The notes under the pieces: model-generated | Told to the model about the DNA's origin: nothing | The model's database searches: none | What the model saw: only the letters and a program-made list of their open reading frames with translations | Assembly: GCA_910576785.1 (NCBI GenBank) | Contig: CAJTJG010000007.1 | Location: 62,001-126,000 of the forward strand | From: an uncultured Duncaniella sp. | GTDB lineage: Bacteria > Bacteroidota > Bacteroidia > Bacteroidales > Muribaculaceae | DNA: 64,000 nt | Reading direction: 5' to 3' | Translations under genes and position numbers: made by a program | In this document: piece after piece, positions 32,699-43,100 of the stretch | Position numbering within the stretch: the stretch's first letter is position 1 | How the letters are laid out: the number at the start of each line of letters is the position of its first letter

Positions 32699-34291
32699 AT
32701 GAGAATAATCACAAACATGATATTGTCAGTTGTATGTATCCTGATGTTGGGTTCATGCAACGACCTCGACACCGAACCTATAGGTTCGACCCTTACCTCC
32801 GATCAACGTGAGGATGTCATAAAGGAACAAGCTGCCAAACTTCAGGCTACGGTTTCCGGTGTGTATGGGAATTTCTACGCTTACCGGAATGTCTATGACG
32901 ACTTTTTTGATTTCGGTCTGCCATCAATTCTCACTATGCTCAACCAGAGAGCCGAGGGTCTTGTGTCAGCCTCATATGATTACGGTTGGTATGCTGAATG
33001 TGGACAGTTCTCCGACAATACACCGACCACCCCATACGCACGCATTATCTGGGGTACATTCTACAACACTATCTATTCGGCCAATCAGGTGTTGGATATA
33101 ATTGATAAAAAGACTGACGATGCGACACTCCGATTCTACATGGCGCAGGCTCTCGGCGCAAGGGCATACAGCTATTGGATGCTTGCACAACTGTGGCAGT
33201 TCAACTATATTGATAATCCCGAGGCTCCATGTGTTCCAGTCATAACGGAAGATAATGCCGGGACCGCAGCTATCGACGGTATCGGCCGTGCGACGGTACG
33301 GGAAGTATACGCTCGGGTACTCAACGATATTGATACAGCCATAGAGTGTCTGGATGGTAATCCTGTAGAAAGAGAGGATAAACGCTATATTGACATAGCG
33401 GTGCTCTACGGACTCAGGGCGCGTGCTGAGCTGTGTATGGGTAAGTATGATGATGCTTACATAGACGCCAATGAGGCTATCGCACGCACACAGGCCACTC
33501 CTCTGTCAGCAGCAGAGGCTTCTGTGCCAGGCTTCAACAATGTCGATGACCACAATTGGATGTGGGGCATCATTATTGAGGAACCTGACGCCAACGGTCT
33601 ATATACCTTCTCCGGATTCATGGGTTCATTCTCATATGGCTATGCCTATGCCGGGCAATGGCAGCTTATCAACAGCCATCTTTATGACCGTGTACCGTCG
33701 GCAGATGTGAGAAAAGGCTGGTGGATCGCTCCTGGCACCCGCAATTCTATTGCCGACAATTATTTCGCTACTTACCAGGGGTTGTCTGCATCTGAATATC
33801 TGGACGCCGTCGAAGCTCCTGAATATGCAGTTGTGAAATTCGCGCCTTACAGCGATGTGCTCAGACAGACCACCGGAGCTACCGATGTTCCGCTTATGCG
33901 CGTGGAGGAGATGTATCTCATTGCTGCGGAAGCAAAAGCCATGACGAATGCTCCCGAAGGTAAGAGTCTTGTCGAAGAATATGTAAATACATATAGATGG
34001 ACAGATTCTGCCACACGCTACTCTTGCAATGCAGCAACGTCTGAGGCAGTACGTGACGAGATATTTTTCCAACGGCAGATTGAACTTTGGGGCGAAGGTT
34101 TTGAATATATTGACCGATTGAGACTGAATAAAGGTATAGACCGGCGCAATGCCAATTTCAATCCCGACTGGGCGTTCAACATACCTCCGAAAGCCGCAGT
34201 GTTGCTCTATCAGATCCCTCAGGCTGAGATTGAGGGTAACCCAGGTATTACACAGGCTGACCAGAACCCGGCAGGTACCGCGCAATTATAA
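32699..34291 (+). CDS. SusD/RagB-family surface lipoprotein
   Basis: 530 residues with lipobox MLGSC (Cys20) and SusD signatures: ALGARAYSYWMLAQLWQF, YGLRARAELCMGKYDDA, VPLMRVEEMYLIAAEAKAM and RQIELWGEGFEYIDRLRLNKG. Complete, in contrast to its SusC partner 21 nt upstream. The lack of decay argues that the pair is used at least in some cells. A long hairpin follows 15 nt after the stop. Confidence 0.92.
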   Translation: MRIITNMILSVVCILMLGSCNDLDTEPIGSTLTSDQREDVIKEQAAKLQATVSGVYGNFYAYRNVYDDFFDFGLPSILTMLNQRAEGLVSASYDYGWYAECGQFSDNTPTTPYARIIWGTFYNTIYSANQVLDIIDKKTDDATLRFYMAQALGARAYSYWMLAQLWQFNYIDNPEAPCVPVITEDNAGTAAIDGIGRATVREVYARVLNDIDTAIECLDGNPVEREDKRYIDIAVLYGLRARAELCMGKYDDAYIDANEAIARTQATPLSAAEASVPGFNNVDDHNWMWGIIIEEPDANGLYTFSGFMGSFSYGYAYAGQWQLINSHLYDRVPSADVRKGWWIAPGTRNSIADNYFATYQGLSASEYLDAVEAPEYAVVKFAPYSDVLRQTTGATDVPLMRVEEMYLIAAEAKAMTNAPEGKSLVEEYVNTYRWTDSATRYSCNAATSEAVRDEIFFQRQIELWGEGFEYIDRLRLNKGIDRRNANFNPDWAFNIPPKAAVLLYQIPQAEIEGNPGITQADQNPAGTAQL

Positions 34292-34306
34292 TCATTATCT
34301 TATTTC

Positions 34307-34371
34307 AATAGAGGCGGTGTGTCATAATTGACAGAAAGATACTTTCTGTATTTTGACACACCGCCTCTATT
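34307..34371 (+). terminator. long hairpin after the SusD gene
   Basis: Outer arms of 18 nt (34307-34324 and 34354-34371) pair perfectly, and an inner stem ACAGAAAG/CTTTCTGT (34331-34338 with 34342-34349) closes a 3-nt loop. It shares GGCGGTGTrTC and TTTCTGTATTTTGA with the hairpin at 10922-10993. Confidence 0.75.
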
Positions 34372-34431
34372 GTTGCGTGGGTGTGTAATGGTATGCCTGT
34401 CAGCTGGTTGACTTCTGTGTATATGGGCAAG

Positions 34432-34519
34432 GATACATAAGTGTACATTCATGGATACATGGGCGTATGTCAGTGAGACGCCTGTCTGTTTGTCCGGATC
34501 TGTGATTTCGCTAAATTTG
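34432..34519 (+). promoter_or_regulatory. HTCS promoter with GATACAT direct repeats
   Basis: GATACAT at 34432-34438 and 34454-34460, 22 bp apart. Downstream is a near-ideal promoter: -33 TTTG (34489-34492), 19 bp, -7 TAAATTTG (34512-34519). The same repeat with the same spacing stands before the first enzyme gene (38541-38572), suggesting binding by the HTCS AraC domain and autoregulation. Confidence 0.65.
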
Positions 34520-34543
34520 CAGTGTAAAGACACTGTCACTATC

Positions 34544-37500
34544 ATGAGACTCCTGTATACACTCCTGCTCATTGCTTCGGTAGCTGTAAGGCTGATGGCC
34601 GCTGAGCCGTATATGTTCAGAAAACTGGACATAACCAACGGTCTGTCCAACTATGATGTCAAGACCATATTGAAGGATAGCGAAGGCTATCTGTGGGTAG
34701 GCACAGCCGCCGGACTGAACAAGTATGACGGCAATCGGTTCAAGCAGTATGTGCTTAATATGCCTCAGGGCGGTAATGGCGATTTTGTGGATGACATATG
34801 GTCGCTCAAGGAGGATGCGGCGGGAAACATATGGGTGAGGGGTGGCGACGGTACCTTTGCCATATACAACCGCGAGAAGGATGACTTCTCGGTGGATGTC
34901 GGCAGTGTGCTCGCAGCCTATGGTATCAGCGTCCGTGCCGATGAGGGATATGACGTGTACATAGATTCGGGGTGTAACATATGGGTCATGGCCGGAAGCA
35001 CAATATATTATTGTGATCCTTCCACCGGACAGATGCGTGAAAAGGATTTGGGGCGGGATCTGCGTGGGGAGTGTCTGGACATATCTGATAATGCGTCGTG
35101 CCTTTACATCCTGCTTGACAGTGGTGGTGTGGTGACGGTGGATAAGACGGATCTCGGTGTGGGCGACGTGAGACTCCCGGATACGAATGAGGTCTTCAAT
35201 CACATATACATAGATTGTCTGCAAGGGGTATGGCTGTTTTCGGATTATGAGAACATGCTGCTCCACAGCCGGCGACCGGGGGAGTGGACCACACTCACGC
35301 TCCCGTCGAAGAATCTGATACATCACAACGGCATACGCTGCATGCTTGACGACAGGGATGGCCACGTATGGATAGGTACCGATCACAATGGTGTATACAT
35401 GTATGATCAGGTTAAGGGTGGTATCACGGCCTTGCGTCAGAGCGGTACAGGCTCAAATCCTATGCAGTCGGACAATGTGTCATGCATCTATATGGATAGC
35501 TCAGGCACCATATGGCTGGGGCACAACAAGGCTGGTATATCGTATCACAACGATATGTTCAGGCAATTCGAGGATCCCGGTATAATTGATTCGGGCGACA
35601 TAACCGCGCTGCTCGAGGATAGCGACGGTAATCTCTGGATAGGCATGGAGGGCTATGGTCTGTACCGCTCGGGAGCAGGCGGCGGTGATGCCGTCAAGGT
35701 GCCTTCTGTGCCGGAGTGTTCCATCATATGCCTGAGGGAGGATATGCACGGACGCATATGGGTGGGTGGTTACGGAGCCGGACTGTATTGCATAGATGAC
35801 GGACATACTGAACATTATACGACAAGAAACAGTGGCCTGGCGTCCGATATAGTGTGGGATATCGTGGACGATAAGTATGGCAACATATGGATCTCCACCA
35901 TGTCGGATACTCAGCGTCTCGATGTCCAGAGGGGCGAATTCAGATCGGTAATGAAGCCTGACGGTTATCCGGTCAATTCCATGAGCCTGCACTATGATCC
36001 TGACGGCAATGCGATATACGCGGGATCGTTCTACGGATTTTTCAAGATCGATGTGGTGACCGGGCGCCATGAGCATCATTATTCCAACGTACGCGGCACC
36101 CGCCGCATCAAGCAGGGCATAGTGCCTGTCATCTACAGGGACCGCCGTGGCAACATGTGGCTCGGCCATAATCAGGGGCTCACTGTGTGGAATGAGAGGA
36201 CCGACTCTATGTACTATATAGACAAGAAAGATGGTCTGTGCGACAATATGATAAGATCCATCACCGAGGATGAGACCGGCCGCATGTGGATATCCACGAG
36301 CAACGGCCTGTCGGTGCTTTCGGTACGTTGGGGAAGCCACGGGGAACTCGGATACAATGTGAGGAACTACACCCGTAAGGACGGACTGAAAAGCAGTTTC
36401 TTCAATCATAAGGCCGTGGCGGCAAGACGTGATGGGCGGATACTGTTCGGTACCTCCGACGGATGTGTGTTGTTCTATCCCGAGAAGATGTTCGGTACCT
36501 ACCATCCGGACTTCAAGGTGAAGTTCACGGACCTGTATATAGAGACACAGCATATTGAGGTGGACTCGGTGTACAAGGGGCGTGTGATCCTCGACAGAGC
36601 CATGGACAGGACTCGGCGGCTTGACCTTGACCATGACAACTATCTGGTGACGCTGAATTTCACGGTGTGCAACCTCACCGGTTTCCCGGGAGTCAGGTAT
36701 TCCTATCTCCTGGAGGGGCTTAATGACCGGTGGCTTTACACGGACGACAATTCCATAACCTTCGCATCGCTGCCTCCGGGCAGATACCGCCTGCTGGTCA
36801 AGGCGTGCAATCCTGACGGAGTGTGGAGTGACGATGCATCCACACTCGAGATCAACGTGCGTCCTCCGTTCTACCGTTCGGGCATGGCCTACACCGGATA
36901 TGCGATATTGCTGCTCGGAGCCGGGAGTCTGGCCATGTATGAGATACGCCGCAGGAACCGCCGCAAGTTCACAATGCAAAAGAAGAGACTTGAGGATGAG
37001 CAGATGGTGCGGATGAACGAGATGAAACTCAGATTCTTCACCAATATAAGCCATGACCTGCGCACGCCGCTGACACTTATCATGGTACCGTTGCAGGTAA
37101 TGATGGACGAAGTGGAGGATGAAAAGATCAGGGCGCGGCTCAAGACTATGCATTCCAATGCTATGCACCTGCTCGAGATGATCAACACGCTGCTTGACTT
37201 CAGAAAACTTGATGTCGGGGCCGAGAGCCTGCACTGCCGCCCCGGTGATTTCAGCATGTATGTGCGCGAGCTCTGCACGCCGTTTGCCGACTATGCCGTG
37301 AGCCGCGGCATACGGTTTAGCGTTGAGTGCCAACCATCATCGTTGTGGATGGACTTCGATGCCGGAAAGGTGAAGCGCATCATAGGCAATCTGCTGTCAA
37401 ACGCATTCAAATATACCCCCGATGGCGGTGAGATAAGCGTCAGTGCCGTCCGTACAGGCGACAAGGTGACGGTGAGTGTGGCCGATAACGGCGAAGGCAT

Positions 37501-38542
37501 TGATGATGAGACCAAGAAACATATATTCGAGCGTTTCTATCAGGGTGAACAGGCAGAATATAATGCCGGCAACGGGATAGGACTGCATATAGCCAACGAG
37601 TATGTGCGCATGCATGGCGGGAGCATATCGGTGGAGGATAATCATCCGAGGGGGAGTGTATTCGTGTTCACATTGCCTTTGGGGTGTGCCGATGCCGCAT
37701 GCGCGGAGGTGGCGGACGGGGAAGCGGCGGATACCGTCGCTGACGTTAACCTTCCGGCGGCGGACGCAGAGCACGCGGCTCACACCGGTATCCTCGTGGT
37801 GGATGACAACAAGGAGTTCTGTTCCATAATGTCGGAGATCCTGTCGGATGACTACATCGTATTCAAGGCTCATGATGGCGAGGAGGCTCTCGGGATATTG
37901 GAAAGGGAGGATATACGCCTGGTGGTGAGCGATGTGATGATGCCTGTGATGGATGGTATGGAGCTATGCCGCCGCATAAAGAGCAACATATGCTGGTCGC
38001 ATATCCCGGTGATACTGCTTACGGCCCGCACGGCCGAGGAATATCATATGGAGGGCCTGGAGACAGGTGCCGATGACTATATCACGAAGCCATTCAGTTT
38101 CCCGCTGCTCAAACTGAGGATAAGGAAGTTCATCGAACTGTTCAACCGCAACCATGACATGTTCAGGAACAAGGTGGAGATAGAGCCAAGCGAGATCACC
38201 ATCACCTCGCTCGATGAGAAACTTGTGGAGAAGGCCATAGCCATCGTGGAGGAGCATATGGACGATCCGGAACTTTCGGTGGAGATGTTGAGCCGCGAGC
38301 TGGCGCTGAGCCGTGGATATCTCTACAAGAAGCTCATGGCGATAACGGGCAAGGGACCTGCCGAGTTCATACGAACCGTAAGGTTGAAGCGGGCATACCA
38401 GATGCTTGCCAAGAGCCAGCTGCAGATAGCGGAGATAGCCTACAAGTGCGGATTCAACTCCCCGCGCAGATTCGCGCAGAATTTCAAGAACGAGTTCGGA
38501 ATGTTACCATCTGAGTTTTTGAAGAGTCACAATGTGTCATGA
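34544..38542 (+). CDS. hybrid two-component system (HTCS) regulator of the PUL
   Basis: About 1332 residues in one chain. Signal/anchor (1-~20, MRLLYTLLLIASVAVRLMA), two seven-bladed beta-propellers made of Reg_prop repeats (WVGTAAGL, WIGTDHNGVY, WIGMEGYGLY, WVGGYGAGLY and others, about 25-690), a Y_Y_Y domain (about 690-780), a membrane helix (about 785-805), HisKA with NISHDLRTPLTL (His about 837), HATPase (DNGEGIDD, NGIGLHIA), a receiver with Asp about 1130 in VVSDVMMPVMDG and a C-terminal AraC helix-turn-helix (about 1235-1330). HTCS proteins bind oligosaccharide in the periplasm and switch on the adjoining PUL. The open frame starts 31 codons earlier but those overlap the promoter. Confidence 0.95.
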   Translation: MRLLYTLLLIASVAVRLMAAEPYMFRKLDITNGLSNYDVKTILKDSEGYLWVGTAAGLNKYDGNRFKQYVLNMPQGGNGDFVDDIWSLKEDAAGNIWVRGGDGTFAIYNREKDDFSVDVGSVLAAYGISVRADEGYDVYIDSGCNIWVMAGSTIYYCDPSTGQMREKDLGRDLRGECLDISDNASCLYILLDSGGVVTVDKTDLGVGDVRLPDTNEVFNHIYIDCLQGVWLFSDYENMLLHSRRPGEWTTLTLPSKNLIHHNGIRCMLDDRDGHVWIGTDHNGVYMYDQVKGGITALRQSGTGSNPMQSDNVSCIYMDSSGTIWLGHNKAGISYHNDMFRQFEDPGIIDSGDITALLEDSDGNLWIGMEGYGLYRSGAGGGDAVKVPSVPECSIICLREDMHGRIWVGGYGAGLYCIDDGHTEHYTTRNSGLASDIVWDIVDDKYGNIWISTMSDTQRLDVQRGEFRSVMKPDGYPVNSMSLHYDPDGNAIYAGSFYGFFKIDVVTGRHEHHYSNVRGTRRIKQGIVPVIYRDRRGNMWLGHNQGLTVWNERTDSMYYIDKKDGLCDNMIRSITEDETGRMWISTSNGLSVLSVRWGSHGELGYNVRNYTRKDGLKSSFFNHKAVAARRDGRILFGTSDGCVLFYPEKMFGTYHPDFKVKFTDLYIETQHIEVDSVYKGRVILDRAMDRTRRLDLDHDNYLVTLNFTVCNLTGFPGVRYSYLLEGLNDRWLYTDDNSITFASLPPGRYRLLVKACNPDGVWSDDASTLEINVRPPFYRSGMAYTGYAILLLGAGSLAMYEIRRRNRRKFTMQKKRLEDEQMVRMNEMKLRFFTNISHDLRTPLTLIMVPLQVMMDEVEDEKIRARLKTMHSNAMHLLEMINTLLDFRKLDVGAESLHCRPGDFSMYVRELCTPFADYAVSRGIRFSVECQPSSLWMDFDAGKVKRIIGNLLSNAFKYTPDGGEISVSAVRTGDKVTVSVADNGEGIDDETKKHIFERFYQGEQAEYNAGNGIGLHIANEYVRMHGGSISVEDNHPRGSVFVFTLPLGCADAACAEVADGEAADTVADVNLPAADAEHAAHTGILVVDDNKEFCSIMSEILSDDYIVFKAHDGEEALGILEREDIRLVVSDVMMPVMDGMELCRRIKSNICWSHIPVILLTARTAEEYHMEGLETGADDYITKPFSFPLLKLRIRKFIELFNRNHDMFRNKVEIEPSEITITSLDEKLVEKAIAIVEEHMDDPELSVEMLSRELALSRGYLYKKLMAITGKGPAEFIRTVRLKRAYQMLAKSQLQIAEIAYKCGFNSPRRFAQNFKNEFGMLPSEFLKSHNVS

Positions 38543-38607
38543 TACATGACCGGACGTCCGGGGATACATGACTGACATATGATGACTGGTTTATGATAGT
38601 ATTTTTG
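38541..38607 (+). promoter_or_regulatory. PUL promoter with candidate HTCS operator
   Basis: GATACATGAC at 38541-38550 and again at 38563-38572, 22 bp apart, just after the HTCS stop. A -7 box TATTTTTG is at 38600-38607 and the repeats end about 5 bp before the expected -33, the usual place for an activator. Drives the enzyme and SusCD genes from 38639. Confidence 0.65.
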
Positions 38608-38638
38608 CTCCATCGTAAATCACAAACCAATCATTCAT

Positions 38639-40117
38639 ATGTTACTGATGAACAAATCATATCTTGCGGTGGCGTTGTCGCTGCTATCCGGCACCGGCAC
38701 GGGGGTGTGTTTCGAACTGTCGCCGAAACTGAACAAAGGCAACGGCAACCCCGTGCTCGACTGTGTGTATGTGGCCGATCCCACGGCAGTGGTGCATGAC
38801 GGGCGCATATATGTCTACGGAACGAACGATCAGCAGGAGATCGACTCGGTGGGCAAGGAGGTGCAGAACAGCTACGCCCACATACACTCGCTCACCATGA
38901 TGTCCACCGACGATATGGTCAACTGGACCTACCACGGCATCATAGATGTGGGTAAAGTCTCGCCCTGGACGGGCTTGCATGGTGTGTCGTGGGCCCCGTC
39001 GGTGACGAGTCGTAAGGAGGCCGATGGCAAGACTCATTTCTATATGTATTATTCGCATGGCGGCGGTGGCATCGGTGTCATTACGGCCACATCGCCCGTG
39101 GGTCCGTGGACCGATCCACTGGGCCGAGACATTATAGATGTGCACACACCTGGTCTCAAGGAGTGTCCGGCTCCGTTTGACCCGGGTGTGGTGATTGATG
39201 ACAATGGGGTGGGGTGGCTGTCGTTCGGCGGCGGCCGCAGCTCCACTGCCACGGCATTCAATCCCGGCAGCGCCCGCATAGTGAGGCTCGGCGATGACAT
39301 GATCAGCCTGGGGAGTGACATACATGAGATACCCGCTCCATATTTCTTCGAGGCAAGCGAGCTCAACTATATCAACGGTACATGGGTGTACTCCTACAGT
39401 ACCGACTGGGTGGAGCGCACGGAGTGGCCTCTGACGGGGGTGGAGCCGCCCTCCATTTGCTCGATAGGTTGCATGACATCGGCCACGCCTCTTGACAGCG
39501 ACAGCTGGAAATACCGAGGCGATATACTGAAAAACGCCCATGACTACGGTATGTCGCATTCCAACAATCATACACATTTTCTGGAGTATGAGGGTGATTA
39601 CTACATTTTCTACCACAATAATCATCTTGCCGACTACCGTGGCATCAAGACCGGCTACAGAAATATATGCGTGGACCGTCTGGATGTAGACCGCGAGACC
39701 CTCGACATCACCACCGGCGAGATGACCCACAGAGGGGTGACTCAGCTCAGGAATATGGATCCGTATGTGTGGCAGCAGGCCGAGACCGTTGCGGCGACAT
39801 CGGGCGTGAAGTTCGATCCGACTGATAAACCCGGCAATATGATAGCTTCCGGGCTGGGTTGCGGACAGATCTCGGAAGTGAGAAAAGTGGATTTCGGCAA
39901 AGGAGCCAGAAGCTTTGAGGCGAAAGTGAACGGCCGTGGTGTGATAGATCTATATATCGACAGTCCCGATGGCAAACGTGTAGGTTCGCTTCGGCTGGAT
40001 GAGGATGGATGGAACACCGTGAGTGGCAAGCTTGACAAAAAAGTCAAGGGTGTCCATGATCTGTACTTCGTGTACAGTGACGGGGCATTTGATTTTGACG
40101 AGTGGCGGTTCAATTGA
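38639..40117 (+). CDS. GH43 glycosidase with C-terminal CBM6-like domain
   Basis: 492 residues, secreted (signal about 1-25). The five-bladed propeller of GH43 shows its three acids: base Asp47 in YVADPTAVVHDG, the pKa-tuning Asp in APFDPGVVIDDNG and the general acid Glu in FFEASELNYINGTW. Residues ~375-490 form a beta-sandwich like CBM6 (QQAETVAATSGVKF ... GVHDLYFVYSDG). GH43 enzymes of this type remove arabinofuranose or xylose. A start at 38648 (MNKSYLAVAL) is as good. First gene after the HTCS-type operator. Confidence 0.85.
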   Translation: MLLMNKSYLAVALSLLSGTGTGVCFELSPKLNKGNGNPVLDCVYVADPTAVVHDGRIYVYGTNDQQEIDSVGKEVQNSYAHIHSLTMMSTDDMVNWTYHGIIDVGKVSPWTGLHGVSWAPSVTSRKEADGKTHFYMYYSHGGGGIGVITATSPVGPWTDPLGRDIIDVHTPGLKECPAPFDPGVVIDDNGVGWLSFGGGRSSTATAFNPGSARIVRLGDDMISLGSDIHEIPAPYFFEASELNYINGTWVYSYSTDWVERTEWPLTGVEPPSICSIGCMTSATPLDSDSWKYRGDILKNAHDYGMSHSNNHTHFLEYEGDYYIFYHNNHLADYRGIKTGYRNICVDRLDVDRETLDITTGEMTHRGVTQLRNMDPYVWQQAETVAATSGVKFDPTDKPGNMIASGLGCGQISEVRKVDFGKGARSFEAKVNGRGVIDLYIDSPDGKRVGSLRLDEDGWNTVSGKLDKKVKGVHDLYFVYSDGAFDFDEWRFN

Positions 40118-40173
40118 ATAAAAACAACAACCAAATCATAATCATAATCCAAAAAAACCTAATTATTAGTATC

Positions 40174-43100
40174 ATGAATCAACAAAAGCCTCATTGGACA
40201 GGCTGGCGGCATCACATCATCATGAGGTGCCTCGTAGCCTTACTATTGTTCGGGTGCGGAGTCATCACGGGCATGGCGCAGGAAGTGAAACTGACAGGTT
40301 CAGTAATCGGGGCCAATGACGGCGCCCCGCTTATCGGGGCAACCGTCAAGGTGGCCGAGACCGGAGCCGCTGCTATCACCGATGCCGATGGTGCCTTCAC
40401 ACTCGATGTGAAGCAGGGACAGACCATCGTGGTCACTTACATCGGTTATACTACCGAAAAAGTGAAGGTGGGCGGTAAGACAAAGATCACCATTTATATG
40501 AAAGAGGATTACAGTGCCCTCGATGAAGTGGTGGTGGTGGGCTATGGCACCATGAAGCGCAGCGACCTCACGGGGTCGGTGGTTTCGGTGTCGGCAGAGG
40601 ATATCAAGAAAAGTGTGTCCACCTCTCTGGACCAGGCTCTGCAGGGCCGTGCCGCAGGTGTGCAGGTGACACAGAACTCCGGCGCCCCGGGCGGCGGTAT
40701 ATCGGTGAGCATACGAGGCACCAACTCGCTGAGTGGCAATGAGCCGCTTTATGTGGTGGACGGTGTGCCCATCTCGGGTCAGGCCGATGGCAACACCAAT
40801 GCCCTTTCGGCCATCAATCCGGCCGATATCGTGTCCATGGAGGTGCTGAAGGATGCCTCGGCCACGGCTATCTATGGCTCGCGTGCCAGCAACGGTGTGG
40901 TGATGATCACCACGCGCCGCGGTGAGGCCGGACGTACCAAGATAAGCTACGAGGGATATTTCGCATTGCAGACCATCCCTAAGAGGCTTGATGTGATGAA
41001 ACTCCGCGACTTTGCCATATACCGCAACAAGCGTGCAGAGATAATGGGCTTCGGCGCCACCAAGGAGTTTGCTGATCCGTCAATTCTCGGCGACGGTACC
41101 AACTGGCAGGACGAGATATTCAGGACCGCGCCTATGCACAACCATCAGCTCACGGTATCGGGCGGTAATGACAACGGGCGCTATGCCGTGAGCCTCGGAT
41201 ACCTGGGGCAGGACGGTATAGCTATCGGTTCGGATTTCGAGCGATTGTCGGGACGTTTCAACCTCGACGCCAATATCACCCGCTGGCTCACGTTCGGCGC
41301 GAGCGCATCGCTCAGCCGCACCAAGCAGACCAACACCATTGACAATGGTAATATCATACAGACCGCTCTTGACCAGCATCCCAATGTGCCTGTGAAAAAT
41401 CCCGACGGCACATATGGCTATCAGACCGAGGACAATAATTTCGGTACATTCTATGCCAATCCCGTGGCGGACGCTTTGCTCAGGGAGAACTATAACCGTG
41501 GCACTAATTTCTACGGCAACATATTTCTGGATTTCAGAATCATCGACGGTCTCGTGCTCAGGGCCGAGTATGGCGGAGGATTCAACTACACCAACACCTA
41601 TTACTACAGACCTACCTATGATTATGGTTTCTTTGTACAGGATTCGGAGAGCTCACGCAGCGCGAGCAATGGCAAGAACTATTATTTCAAGACTTTCCTG
41701 ACCTACGACAAGAAGATAAAGGAGCATCAGTTCAATGTCATGGTAGGCCATGAGGCAAACGAGAACAGCTATGAGTATCTGTCGGGCAGCAGGCAGGATT
41801 ACTTCCTCAACTCGGTGCATGAGCTTGTGGCCGGCAATGCCCTTACGGCAAAGAACAACAGCTCGAGAGGCTCAGGATCGATGGAGTCATATTTCGGCCG
41901 ACTGAACTACAACTTCGCTGACCGCTATCTGCTCACATTCTCGCTCCGTGCCGACGGATCGTCGAACTTCGGTCCGGCCTACAGATGGGGATGGTTCCCC
42001 TCGTTGGCTCTCGGCTGGAGAGTGAACCAGGAGAGTTTTCTCAGGGATGTAGAGCAGATCGGCAACCTCAAGCTGCGTCTCGGCTGGGGTATAGTGGGTA
42101 ACCAGAATGCCGGAGCTTACGCCTATGGCACATCCATGGTGTCGAGCGCCACCATCTGGGGTACCGGTTTCTATGCCGGCAACTATCCCAATGACAAGCT
42201 GAAGTGGGAGGAGACGAAGTCGTACAACGTGGGTCTTGACCTGAACATGTTCAACAACCGTGTGGAATTCATAATAGACTTCTATAAGAAGACCACGGAT
42301 AATCTGCTCATGCAGGCTTCGCTCCCGGCTTATGCCACATCCATCATATCATCGCCTTGGGTGAATGCCGGCGCTCTGGAGAACAAGGGTTTCGAGTGGA
42401 CGCTCAATACGGTGAACATCGACACACGCGACTTCACATGGCGCACCGGATTCACATTCTCGCTCAACCGCAACAAGGTGACCAAGCTCTACACCGAGAC
42501 ATCGAGCATCACAGGCAAGATTGGTAGCGACACATACACGAACACGGTAGTGGGTCAGCCCATAGCGCAGTTCTACGGTTACAATGTGATAGGTATGTTC
42601 AAGGAGCTTGATGACTTCTATGTGAAGGACCGCAACGGCGACTTCATGCTCGACGATAACTTCAACAAGATCCTTGTGGCTGTGCCCGAAGGCAAGATCA
42701 TCAAGGAGAATGAGATATGGTATGGCGACTATATTTTCGAAGATGTGAACGGCGACGGGGTGATCAATGAGAGCGACCGCAAGTTCATAGGCAATCCCGA
42801 GCCTAAGTTCTCGTTCGGATTCAACTCCACGTTCACCTACAAGGATTTTGACCTGAATATATTCCTCAACGGAGTGTATGGCAACAAGGTGTACAACTTC
42901 ATACGCGAGACCTATACCAACCCTATGCGCAACTCGAATCTTCTGCTCGAGACTGTGAATCTGGCCAACGTTGAGCTGATCGATCCTGACGGCGGACGCA
43001 CTCTCCAGAACATGCATGTGGCCAACGCAGATGCCACAGTGTGCCGCGTGGCTCTCCATGACGCCAACAAGAACAACCGCATGAGCAGCTATTTTGTGGA

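Noticed and set aside
28427..34371. Recombinase as the integrase of a larger mobile element (ICE or transposon)
   Set aside because: No relaxase, transfer, excisionase or cargo boundary genes, and no tRNA target. The paired sites lie immediately downstream instead.
35501..37333. 610-codon open frame on the minus strand inside the HTCS gene
   Set aside because: Antisense shadow of a GC-rich, strongly coding gene. It has no domain, no signal peptide and no ribosome-site context.
40102..40173. Upstream start for the PUL SusC gene
   Set aside because: The extra 24 codons are an Asn/Ile-rich stretch overlapping the GH43 stop; the ATG at 40174 gives an ordinary SusC N-terminus.
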